The position numbers and the translations under genes are program-made. The notes beneath the pieces were generated by a model, which worked only from the letters and a program-made list of their open reading frames with translations, was not told where the DNA came from and made no database searches. This document shows, piece after piece, positions 57,378-64,000 of a DNA stretch of 64,000 nucleotides. The stretch comes from Dehalococcoidia bacterium (GTDB lineage: Bacteria > Chloroflexota > Dehalococcoidia > Tepidiformales > Tepidiformaceae). The stretch is from assembly GCA_020847985.1 (NCBI GenBank), contig JADLBC010000019.1, forward strand, positions 1 to 64,000. The letters run 5' to 3'. Numbering within the stretch: the first letter of the stretch is position 1; each line of letters starts with the position of its first letter.

Positions 57378-59203
57378 CCGGCGCGTGGGTGCCGTCGCTC
57401 GGCGCCATCCCGCATGCCGGGGGTACCGCATTCCGCGTGTGGGCGCCGGATGCCGAACCGGTGCTGATCCTGTTCGATGGCGCGAACGAGCGCGAAGTGA
57501 GGCTCACGCGCGACGGGGAGTACCTGGCCGCCAGCGTGCCCGGCGCCGGCCCCGGCACGCGCTACGCCTACCGCGTCGCGGGCGTGACCGCGCCCGACCC
57601 GTGCTCTCGCAGCCAGCCCGACGGCGTGCACGGCCCGTCCGAGGTAGTGGACCCGGCGGCCTTCGCCTGGACGGATGGCGCGTGGCAGCCGCCGCCGTTC
57701 GCGTCGCTCGTGCTGTACGAATGCCACATCGGCGCATTTACCGCGGAGGGCACGTTCGACGCCGCGATCGCGCAACTCCCGCATCTCGTGGACCTCGGCG
57801 TGACCGCGATCGAAGTCATGCCCGTGGCATCCTTCCCGGGCGCGCGGAACTGGGGATACGACGGCGTCAGCCTCTTCGCTCCCGCAGCCGTGTACGGCGG
57901 CCCGGACGGGTTCCGGCGGTTCATCGACGCGGCGCACGGCGCGGGGCTCGCCGTCGTGCTGGATGTCGTCTACAACCATCTCGGCCCCGATGGCAACTAC
58001 ACGGGCCTCTACTCGCCGCGCTACACGACGCCCCGGCACAAGACCCCGTGGGGCGACGCCCTCAACTTCGATGACGATGGCAGCGAGCACGTCCGGCGGT
58101 TCTTCGCCGAGAACCTGCTCCACTGGGTGCACGAGTACCACGTCGACGGCTTCCGGTTCGATGCCACGCACGAGATCGCGGACGACTCGGCGACGCACAT
58201 CCTGGCCGAACTTGCCGCCGTGGCCGCCGCCCATCCACGCGCCGGGCATGTCCCCTACCTGACCGCGGAGACGCACGAGAACGACCGCCGCTACCTGCTC
58301 CCCCGGCCCGGCGGCTTCGGCTTCGACGCGGTCTGGGCCGACGACTTCCACCACGGCGTGCGCACCCTCGTTCACGGGGAGCGCGATGGCTACCTGGGCG
58401 GGTTCGCGGGAACGGCAGCGGAGCTCGCGCGCACCATCCGGCAGGGCTGGCTCTACGAAGGGCAGTGTGTGCCCGGGAGCGGTGAGCCACGGGGGACGCC
58501 GGCCAGGGGGCTCCCGCCGCCCGCGTTCATCTACTGCATCCAGAACCACGACCAGGTCGGGAATCGGGCACTGGGGTTGCGCCTGAACACGACCGCCTCG
58601 CTTGGCGACTACGCCGCGGCCTCCGCATTGCTCCTGCTGTTGCCGGCGACGCCGCTGCTGTTCCAGGGGCAGGAGTTCGCCGCCTCGACCCCGTTCCAGT
58701 ACTTCACGGACCACGAACCGGGCCTGGGGGCGCGCGTGACCGAGGGCCGCCGCCACGAGTTCGCGGCCTTCGCGGCGTTCACTGACGCCGCGGTCCGGGA
58801 ACTCATCCCCGACCCGCAGGCAGAATCAACCTTCCTCGACTCAAAGCTGCCCTGGGCCGAGAGCGACCGAGGCGCGGGCCGGCTCATTCGCGGCCTCTAC
58901 CGCGAACTGCTCCGCCTCCGCGCGACCGACCCGGTGCTCGCGGCGGCGCGCGACGGCCGCACGCCGCTGGATGCTCGTGCCATTGGCGAGCGGGCCATCG
59001 TGGTCGAAGTGGCCAACGCGGCCGGCACCAGGCTGATTGTCGCGAACTTCGGCGAGGCGCTCGAAGTTCCGCTGCCGGGCAGCCCCCGAACGCTACTCTG
59101 CACCGACGAGGGGCGCTTCGGTGGGTTCGGCCGTACGCCCGCGGCCGCGGGCAATACCATGGAGATGCCTGCCCACGCAGCGGCGCTCTTTGCCGCGATC
59201 TAG
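57374..59203 (+). CDS. treZ: Maltooligosyl trehalose trehalohydrolase
   Basis: A GH13 enzyme of 609 residues with an N-terminal beta domain (FRVWAPDAEPVLILFDG), then the barrel: ATYECHIG-like VLYECHIGAFT, nucleophile Asp in GFRFDATHEI, acid Glu in YLTAETHEND and QNHDQVGNRALG. It splits off trehalose from the TreY product. It starts with GTG in the treY stop (GTGA). Its own stop overlaps the end of miaA by 4 bases. Confidence 0.95.
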   Translation: MTGAWVPSLGAIPHAGGTAFRVWAPDAEPVLILFDGANEREVRLTRDGEYLAASVPGAGPGTRYAYRVAGVTAPDPCSRSQPDGVHGPSEVVDPAAFAWTDGAWQPPPFASLVLYECHIGAFTAEGTFDAAIAQLPHLVDLGVTAIEVMPVASFPGARNWGYDGVSLFAPAAVYGGPDGFRRFIDAAHGAGLAVVLDVVYNHLGPDGNYTGLYSPRYTTPRHKTPWGDALNFDDDGSEHVRRFFAENLLHWVHEYHVDGFRFDATHEIADDSATHILAELAAVAAAHPRAGHVPYLTAETHENDRRYLLPRPGGFGFDAVWADDFHHGVRTLVHGERDGYLGGFAGTAAELARTIRQGWLYEGQCVPGSGEPRGTPARGLPPPAFIYCIQNHDQVGNRALGLRLNTTASLGDYAAASALLLLLPATPLLFQGQEFAASTPFQYFTDHEPGLGARVTEGRRHEFAAFAAFTDAAVRELIPDPQAESTFLDSKLPWAESDRGAGRLIRGLYRELLRLRATDPVLAAARDGRTPLDARAIGERAIVVEVANAAGTRLIVANFGEALEVPLPGSPRTLLCTDEGRFGGFGRTPAAAGNTMEMPAHAAALFAAI

Positions 59204-60120
59204 GGTGCTTCGCCGCTGACAAACGCGCTCACCGCTGCCCACGCCTCGTCAACGTCACCGACCCAGGTGATGCGCGCATCCGTGTGCCGGAACCACTGAC
59301 GCTGACGCCGGGCGAGTTGGCGCGTGGCCCGTTGGGTCTCCGCCACGGCCTCGGCGAGCGTGATTTCGCCGTCGAGGTGGCGAATGACCTGGCTGTAGCC
59401 GATGGAGTCCATCGCCGCGGACCCCGGCGGGACGCCGTCAGCGAGCAAGGCACGCACTTCGTCCACGAACCCGCGCTCAAACATGGCCACGACGCGAGCA
59501 TCGATGCGGGCGTGGAGCGTCTCGTTGGGGAGGTCGACGCCCAGCACCCGGAAATCGAAACCCGGGTCGCCGCGTACGCGCGCATCGGAGAACGGCCGCC
59601 CGGTGTGACGCGTCACTTCGATCGCGCGGATCACGCGGCGCACGTTGCGGGGGTCGATGCCGTCCGCCGACACGGGATCGATCGCGCGCAGCTCGGCGAG
59701 CAGCGCGTCCGGCCCGTGCTCGTCCGCGAATTCCGCCAACTCCGCCCGCAGCGCCTCATCGGGTGGCACTTCCGGGACGGCCCAGGCTTCAAGCAGCGCC
59801 CACACGTATTGGCCAGTCCCGCCAACAAGCCACGGGAACGCTCCCCGGGTCCAGGTCGCGTCGAGCACCGCGCGGGCGTCGCGCTGGAAAAGCGCCAGGC
59901 TGTAGCCGTCTTCCGGTGCGGCGATGCCAAAGAGGTGGTGGGGTACCAGCGCCCGCTCCGCCCGCGCTGGCGCCGCCGTGCCGATCTCCATGCCGCGGTA
60001 GACCTGGCGGCTGTCGGCGTTCACGATTTCGCCGCCGTGGCGCAGGGCAAGTTCAAGTGCGAGCGCGGACTTCCCGGCAGCCGTCGGACCGGCGATCACG
60101 ACGAGCCGGGGGCGGGTCAC
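59200..60120 (-). CDS. miaA: tRNA dimethylallyltransferase
   Basis: An enzyme of 306 residues that prenylates A37 of tRNAs reading UNN codons. It has the P-loop IAGPTAAGKSALAL, DSRQVYRGMEIGTA, the VGGTGQYVWALLEA substrate region and the C-terminal RQLARRQRQWFR. It starts with GTG at 60120 within the tpiA stop (GTGA); the frame upstream is tpiA antisense-free spill. Last gene of the rpiB-pgk-tpiA operon. Confidence 0.95.
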   Translation of the reverse strand: MTRPRLVVIAGPTAAGKSALALELALRHGGEIVNADSRQVYRGMEIGTAAPARAERALVPHHLFGIAAPEDGYSLALFQRDARAVLDATWTRGAFPWLVGGTGQYVWALLEAWAVPEVPPDEALRAELAEFADEHGPDALLAELRAIDPVSADGIDPRNVRRVIRAIEVTRHTGRPFSDARVRGDPGFDFRVLGVDLPNETLHARIDARVVAMFERGFVDEVRALLADGVPPGSAAMDSIGYSQVIRHLDGEITLAEAVAETQRATRQLARRQRQWFRHTDARITWVGDVDEAWAAVSAFVSGEAP

Positions 60121-60857
60121 TTCGCGGCGGCGACAATCGGCGCGAACTGGTCCGCCTTCAGCGACGCTCCGCCAACCAGGGCGCCATCGATATCGGGCTG
60201 CGCGAGGAGCTCGGCCGCGTTCGCGGGGTTCACGCTCCCGCCGTACTGGATGCGGATGGCGTCGGCGGCGGCGCCACCGAGCTTGCGCAATTCGCCGCGG
60301 ATGAACGCGCAGGCGGCCTGGGCGATTTCCGGCGTCGCGGTCTCCCCCGTGCCGATGGCCCACACGGGCTCGTAGGCGACGGTTACCCGCGCGCTCAGCT
60401 CGATGCCCGCGAGCCCTTCGGCGATCTGCCGGGCGAGCACGGTCTCGGTCTGCCCGCCACGGCGCTCTTCCAGCAGTTCACCGACGCAGACGATGGGGTC
60501 CATGGCCGAGGCGAGCACGGCCCCGGTCTTGCGGCGCACCCAATCGTCGGTTTCGCCGAAGAACTGGCGGCGTTCGCTGTGGCCGATGATCACGTAGCGG
60601 CAGTAATCGGCGAGCATGGGAACGCTGACCTCACCGGTGAAGGCGCCCTTCGGCTCCCAATACACATCCTGCGCGGCGACCGCGACGTGCGTGCCCTTGA
60701 GCGCGTCGCGCACGGCCGCGAGGTGCGGAAAAGGCACCCCGACGGCGACATCGCAGGCGGCGCCGGCGGTGGCGGTGGCCACGGCGGCGGCAAGCTCGCG
60801 GGCTTCGCCCTCCGTGGTGTTCATCTTCCAGTTCCCGGCAACGAAGGGGCGGCGCAT
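60117..60857 (-). CDS. tpiA: Triosephosphate isomerase
   Basis: A glycolytic enzyme of 246 residues. All signatures are in place: FVAGNWKMN with the catalytic Lys, IIGHSERRQFFGE with the His, VAYEPVWAIGTGE with the Glu, and the phosphate loop IQYGGSVNPANAAELL. It follows the mutase homologue by one base on the minus strand and is coupled to miaA. Confidence 0.97.
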   Translation of the reverse strand: MRRPFVAGNWKMNTTEGEARELAAAVATATAGAACDVAVGVPFPHLAAVRDALKGTHVAVAAQDVYWEPKGAFTGEVSVPMLADYCRYVIIGHSERRQFFGETDDWVRRKTGAVLASAMDPIVCVGELLEERRGGQTETVLARQIAEGLAGIELSARVTVAYEPVWAIGTGETATPEIAQAACAFIRGELRKLGGAAADAIRIQYGGSVNPANAAELLAQPDIDGALVGGASLKADQFAPIVAAAK

Positions 60858-60858
60858 G

Positions 60859-61626
60859 TCAGTCTCCGTATGGCTGAAGTCGAAGGGCGTGGGCGAACAG
60901 GAGCGGGATCACGTCCACGGCGGGCATGATACCGAGGCTTCCCTGGAGGCACTCCTGCTCGTTGAAGTGCTGGGCGTTGCCTTCGCGACCGTGGCCCGAA
61001 TGCACCAGCAGCGGCACGGGGTGCCATGTCGGCGCCGCCATCAACGCGGGCACCGAACGCGGCCCGCCGATCGCGAGCACATCCGCGCCCAGCGACAGGA
61101 GTTCCGGGACGGCCGAGTCCAGCTCCGAAAGCGCGTGGCACTTGCGCTGGAAATCCCCGGCGAACGCGGCCTCGGCGACCGAGGCGATGTGCAGCACGAA
61201 CAGGTCGAAGTCGTCCCAGCGCGAGCGCACGGTCGCGATCTGGGTGGCGACCGGGCCATCGGGGAGGACGGTCAGGCCGGCGGCGTTCGCGACGCCGGTG
61301 GCGATGGCGTCATCGGTGAGCATGGCCGCGCGGGCCTTCCAGGTCGCCTCGAACGCGGGGAGCGCGCCGTCGCTGGCCACGATGGGGTCGTAGCCGAGCA
61401 ATGCGAGCAGGCCTGCGCGCGCCCCGGGGGTGACGCCACGCGCCATCGGCCGGGTCAGGCCCACCTCGGACCGGGCAGCGAGGCGATCCAGGTGCGTTAT
61501 GTCGGCCTTTTCGAGTTCGCTGCGAAGCGTCTCTTCGCGGGCGAGGCCGCCCAGGCCGTCGATGACGCAGAACACGATCTTGCCGCCGTCCGGCCGGGAG
61601 AGGGTGCTAGCGAGCGCGAGATCCAC
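60859..61626 (-). CDS. Degenerate archaeal-type phosphoglycerate mutase homologue
   Basis: A protein of 255 residues, well short of the usual 400 of cofactor-independent mutases of the ApgM type. The frame of that fold is visible: KIVFCVIDGLGGL (Asp23 kept), TPGARAGLLALLGYDP, LFVLHIASVAEAAFAGDFQRK, WHPVPLLVHS and FNEQECLQGSLG. The nucleophile Ser of TPGS is Ala69, the DEAGHDGD metal motif reads VAEAAFAGD, and the GDHxTP motif reads GGPRSVP. It therefore seems to be a pseudoenzyme or to have a new role. It starts with GTG, overlapping the membrane protein gene by 20 bases, in the place where an active mutase would be expected. Confidence 0.75.
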   Translation of the reverse strand: MDLALASTLSRPDGGKIVFCVIDGLGGLAREETLRSELEKADITHLDRLAARSEVGLTRPMARGVTPGARAGLLALLGYDPIVASDGALPAFEATWKARAAMLTDDAIATGVANAAGLTVLPDGPVATQIATVRSRWDDFDLFVLHIASVAEAAFAGDFQRKCHALSELDSAVPELLSLGADVLAIGGPRSVPALMAAPTWHPVPLLVHSGHGREGNAQHFNEQECLQGSLGIMPAVDVIPLLFAHALRLQPYGD

Positions 61627-62170
61627 GAGCCTTGGCCTTCTTTGTTGGCGCGGCGGTGGGCCGCTCGGCGGGGGGCGCGCCGAACCGTTCGACGAGCTTT
61701 TGGGGGTTGCGAATGCTCAGCCGGAGCTTCCGCGCGTTAATTCGCCAGACGTGGGGGATGAGCCAGATGCGGACCGGCTCCCGCAGCACCAGCTCCGCCA
61801 CTACGCCGGTCGCCGTCGCGAGCGCGACGGTGCCGCCGAAGTCCGAGCGGACGCCGATGCCGCCCCACAGCGGATGCTTCGCGAGTTGCACGCCAACGAT
61901 CGAACGGTTGTCGATCACCGTGTCCACGAACCCGGCGAAGCGGATGCGCGTGCGTTCGTTGGATACCGCCACGAAGGATGTCGGCGCACGCAGCGCAAGG
62001 CCGAACATCCAGATGAAGAGGATGACGAAGAGGCCCGTGAGCGCGAGCAGCATGGGGACGCGTTCATCGGTGTAGGCCTTCGTGGTGAGCGCGGCGGCGA
62101 CGCCAAAGGTCAGCGCGATGCACGCGAGAATGCCCTGGTAGAGGCGAATGCCGCGGAAGCCAAAAAGCAT
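61607..62170 (-). CDS. Membrane protein with two helices and a PH-like domain
   Basis: A protein of 187 residues. Two close helices (about 12-30 and 38-60) are followed by a beta-rich part (TSFVAVSNERTRIRFAGFVDTV...VVAELVLREPVRIWLI) that looks like a bacterial PH domain of the DUF304 sort, and a Lys/Arg-rich tail. Function unknown. It lies 2 bases after pgk and overlaps the mutase homologue, so it belongs to the glycolytic operon. Confidence 0.7.
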   Translation of the reverse strand: MLFGFRGIRLYQGILACIALTFGVAAALTTKAYTDERVPMLLALTGLFVILFIWMFGLALRAPTSFVAVSNERTRIRFAGFVDTVIDNRSIVGVQLAKHPLWGGIGVRSDFGGTVALATATGVVAELVLREPVRIWLIPHVWRINARKLRLSIRNPQKLVERFGAPPAERPTAAPTKKAKARGSRAR

Positions 62171-62172
62171 CG

Positions 62173-63366
62173 TCAGGCGTCCAGGAGGGCCGCGACCCCC
62201 GGCAGTTCGCGACCTTCGAGCATCTCGAGGGAGGCGCCGCCGCCCGTGGAGACGTGCGTGAACTGGTTCTGGAGCCCGAGCTCGGCCACCACCTGCGCCG
62301 TTTCGCCGCCGCCCACGACCGTGGTCGCCTGGAGACTGGCGAGCGCGCGCGCCATGCCGAAGGTGCCCTTGGAGAACTTGTCCATTTCGAAGACGCCCAT
62401 GGGCCCGTTCCAGATGACGGCGGCGGCGGCACGAAGCGCCTCCGCGTAGGCGGAAACGGTCTCGGGGCCGATGTCCAGGACCATGTACCCGGGCGGCACC
62501 TGGCCGGCGGGCACGTGGCGTGCCTCGGCGTCGGCGGCGAACTTGCTCGCGGCGACGACATCAGTGGGGATGAGCACGCGCACTCCCGCCGCGCGCGCCC
62601 GTTCGAGGATGCGCCGAGCGATGGCGACCTGCTCATCCTCCACGAGCGACATCTGCACGTTCACGCCCTCGGCCTTGAGAAACGTGTTCGCCATGCCGCC
62701 ACCGAGGACGAGGATGTCGAGCTTCGGCAGGAGGTGTTCGATCGCCGGGATCTTGGTCGATACCTTCGCCCCACCGATCACCGCCGCGAACGGCCGGGGC
62801 GGGTTCGCCACGAGCGTGCTCAGGTAGCGCACTTCCTTCTCCAACAGGAAGCCGGCGACGGCTGGCAGGTAGTGCGTGACGCCTTCGGTCGAGGCGTGAG
62901 CGCGATGGGCGGTGCCGAACGCGTCGTTGACGTAGATGTCCGCGAGGGAAGCGAGTTGGCGCGCGAACTCGGTGTCGTTCGCCTCCTCCTCCTTGTAGAA
63001 ACGAAGGTTCTCCAGCAGCACCACGCGCCCCGGAGAGGCGGCATCAACGGCATCCTTCGCGACCGGCCCGATGCAATCTTCGGCGAAGAAGACATCCTGC
63101 CCGAGGAGGTTCCCAAGCCGCCCGGCGACGGGCGCGAGCGAGAGCGCGGCATCCTTGCCCTTCGGCCGCCCCAGGTGCGAACAGAGGACCACGATGGCGC
63201 CCTGCTCCTGCAGGTAGCGGATGGTGGGCAGCGATTCGCGAATGCGCGTGTCGTCGGCGACGGCGCCGTTCGCGATCGGCACGTTCAGGTCGGCGCGCAC
63301 GAGGACGCGCTTGCCCGCGACGTCGATGTCGCGAACGGTCTTCTTGCCGATGCCGTCGTCCGTCAT
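62173..63366 (-). CDS. pgk: Phosphoglycerate kinase
   Basis: A glycolytic kinase of 397 residues. Signatures: KRVLVRADLNVPI, SHLGRPKG, the hinge region VIGGAKVSTK and the nucleotide motif VGGGETAQVVAELG near the end. The ATG at 63366 overlaps the rpiB stop (ATGA). No gap gene lies beside it, unlike many bacteria. Confidence 0.97.
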   Translation of the reverse strand: MTDDGIGKKTVRDIDVAGKRVLVRADLNVPIANGAVADDTRIRESLPTIRYLQEQGAIVVLCSHLGRPKGKDAALSLAPVAGRLGNLLGQDVFFAEDCIGPVAKDAVDAASPGRVVLLENLRFYKEEEANDTEFARQLASLADIYVNDAFGTAHRAHASTEGVTHYLPAVAGFLLEKEVRYLSTLVANPPRPFAAVIGGAKVSTKIPAIEHLLPKLDILVLGGGMANTFLKAEGVNVQMSLVEDEQVAIARRILERARAAGVRVLIPTDVVAASKFAADAEARHVPAGQVPPGYMVLDIGPETVSAYAEALRAAAAVIWNGPMGVFEMDKFSKGTFGMARALASLQATTVVGGGETAQVVAELGLQNQFTHVSTGGGASLEMLEGRELPGVAALLDA

Positions 63367-63830
63367 TCCTTCGTGCCCTCCGCGGCGATTCCGCGCCGCT
63401 CGACATCCATGACCTTGGCGACGCGGCGTTCGTGCCGGCCGCCCTCGAATTCGTTGGTAAGGAACGCGCGGAGGATGTCCTCAGCGACGCCCCGGCCAAT
63501 CTCCCAGGCCCCCAGCGCGAGGACGTTGGCGTTGGCGTGCTGCCGGGCGCGGGCGGCGCCCCAGCTCGTGTGGCACAGGGCCGCGCGAACGCCGGGGACC
63601 TTGTTCGCCGTGATGCTGATGCCGACGCCGTTGCTGCACAGCACGACGCCGAGGTCGGCATCGCCGGCTACGACCGCGCGTGCGACCGGCTCGCCGAAGT
63701 CCGCGTAATCGACGCTGCCGGGCCCGTGCGTGCCGAGGTCGTTGACGCTGTGGCCCCATTCGCGGGCCGTCTCCACGAGGAATTGCTTCAACTCGTAGCC
63801 TGCGTGGTCCGAACCGAAGGCAAGAATCAC
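63363..63830 (-). CDS. rpiB: Ribose-5-phosphate isomerase B
   Basis: An isomerase of 155 residues linking ribose and ribulose 5-phosphates. Marks: FGSDHAGYELK, the active-site Cys in VLCSNGVGISITANKVPGVR (CSNG where many have CGTG), NVLALGAWEIG and HERRVAKV. It starts with GTG at 63830. A TATACT box at 63863-63868 (reverse strand) gives a leader of about 25-30 bases. First gene of the operon. Confidence 0.95.
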   Translation of the reverse strand: MILAFGSDHAGYELKQFLVETAREWGHSVNDLGTHGPGSVDYADFGEPVARAVVAGDADLGVVLCSNGVGISITANKVPGVRAALCHTSWGAARARQHANANVLALGAWEIGRGVAEDILRAFLTNEFEGGRHERRVAKVMDVERRGIAAEGTKE

Positions 63831-63862
63831 CAGCTGGGCCTCGAAGCGTGCGGGGTGAACTC

Positions 63863-63868
63863 AGTATA
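63863..63868 (-). promoter_or_regulatory. -10 box of the rpiB-pgk-tpiA-miaA operon
   Basis: TATACT on the minus strand, 32 bases before the rpiB GTG. A weak -35 candidate GTCGAC lies 17 bases further up at 63886-63891. Confidence 0.4.
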
Positions 63869-63890
63869 CGTTCGGCGCGCGCGTGGTCGA

Positions 63891-64000
63891 CTAACGCGGA
63901 CGCTGCGGCGCCGCCATCCGCATTGCGGCCAGCGGCGCGACACCGGCTTCACCCGCGATGCCATCGGCGCCGGGTCCGAGCACGTTCGCGAGATCGGCGC
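63891..64000 (-). CDS. C-terminal end of an unidentified protein (partial)
   Basis: Read on the minus strand, the frame is open from the window edge to a TAG at 63891-63893 and gives ADLANVLGPGADGIAGEAGV and a basic end (RMAAPQRPR). The composition is that of a real Ala/Gly-rich C-terminus. Too short to name. It ends 60 bases before the rpiB start, leaving space for the operon promoter. Confidence 0.45.
   Translation of the reverse strand, partial: ADLANVLGPGADGIAGEAGVAPLAAMRMAAPQRPR

Noticed and set aside
1..64000. CRISPR array, insertion sequence or prophage
   Set aside because: No regularly spaced direct repeats, transposase, integrase or phage structural genes were seen. The only transfer-like region is the tRNA-flanked islet at 36296-38662.

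Overview
This is a GC-rich (about two-thirds GC by eye), gene-dense stretch of a bacterial chromosome with no gap between genes longer than about 230 bases. Gene content and style suggest a member of the Chloroflexota, perhaps near Dehalococcoidia/Tepidiforma. That is an inference from the CaiB/BaiF and crotonase clusters, the c-di-AMP cyclase operon, treY-treZ, Pro/Thr-tailed secreted proteins, Thermus-like OTC motifs, and many GTG starts and leaderless promoters. No 16S rRNA is present to settle it.

Layout. 1-3700: the end of an MFS-type exporter, an ABC-2 exporter operon (two permeases and an ATPase) and a lipoprotein with an SH3-like end. 3740-14020: a CoA-thioester locus with four CaiB/BaiF genes (five transferase domains), a crotonase, a Tat-exported solute-binding lipoprotein and an MFS carrier, probably serving uptake and activation of an organic acid. 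14020-18000: a serine hydrolase, a small membrane protein behind a promoter with a LexA-type operator, and Rel. 18000-25900: hisS, prfA, prmC, a Cof-type phosphatase, a cupin, purB, a membrane protein, purC and purS. 25900-29900: a small lipoprotein, an AAA ATPase, and a GNAT/Nudix/HEAT operon. 29890-36260: gpsA, plsY, der, cdaR and cdaA, then argF and a zinc-ribbon protein.

36290-38670 is an islet bounded by tRNA genes (Trp, Leu, Cys on one side, Arg on the other). It holds a secreted Thr/Pro-rich protein and a probable toxin gene followed by a CPCC-type Cys-rich gene that could be its immunity gene. 38770-50600 holds a DinB-like protein, a stand-alone Lon N-domain, a wall-anchored-looking surface protein, two FAD-linked oxidases, argS, a DUF429 protein, a nitroreductase, an inositol-phosphatase family protein, a UbiA prenyltransferase, small Cys-rich proteins and a PduO-type corrinoid adenosyltransferase. 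50680-59200: ligD, an SDR, a small ORF, and treY-treZ. 59200-64000: rpiB, pgk, a membrane protein, a degenerate phosphoglycerate-mutase homologue, tpiA and miaA in one operon, then the end of one more gene.

The most interesting items are the SOS-type operator inside the promoter of an 80-residue membrane protein, the tRNA-flanked toxin/CPCC pair, the mutase homologue that has lost its catalytic residues, the fused CoA-transferase with one dead half, and a recurring leaderless-promoter signature.
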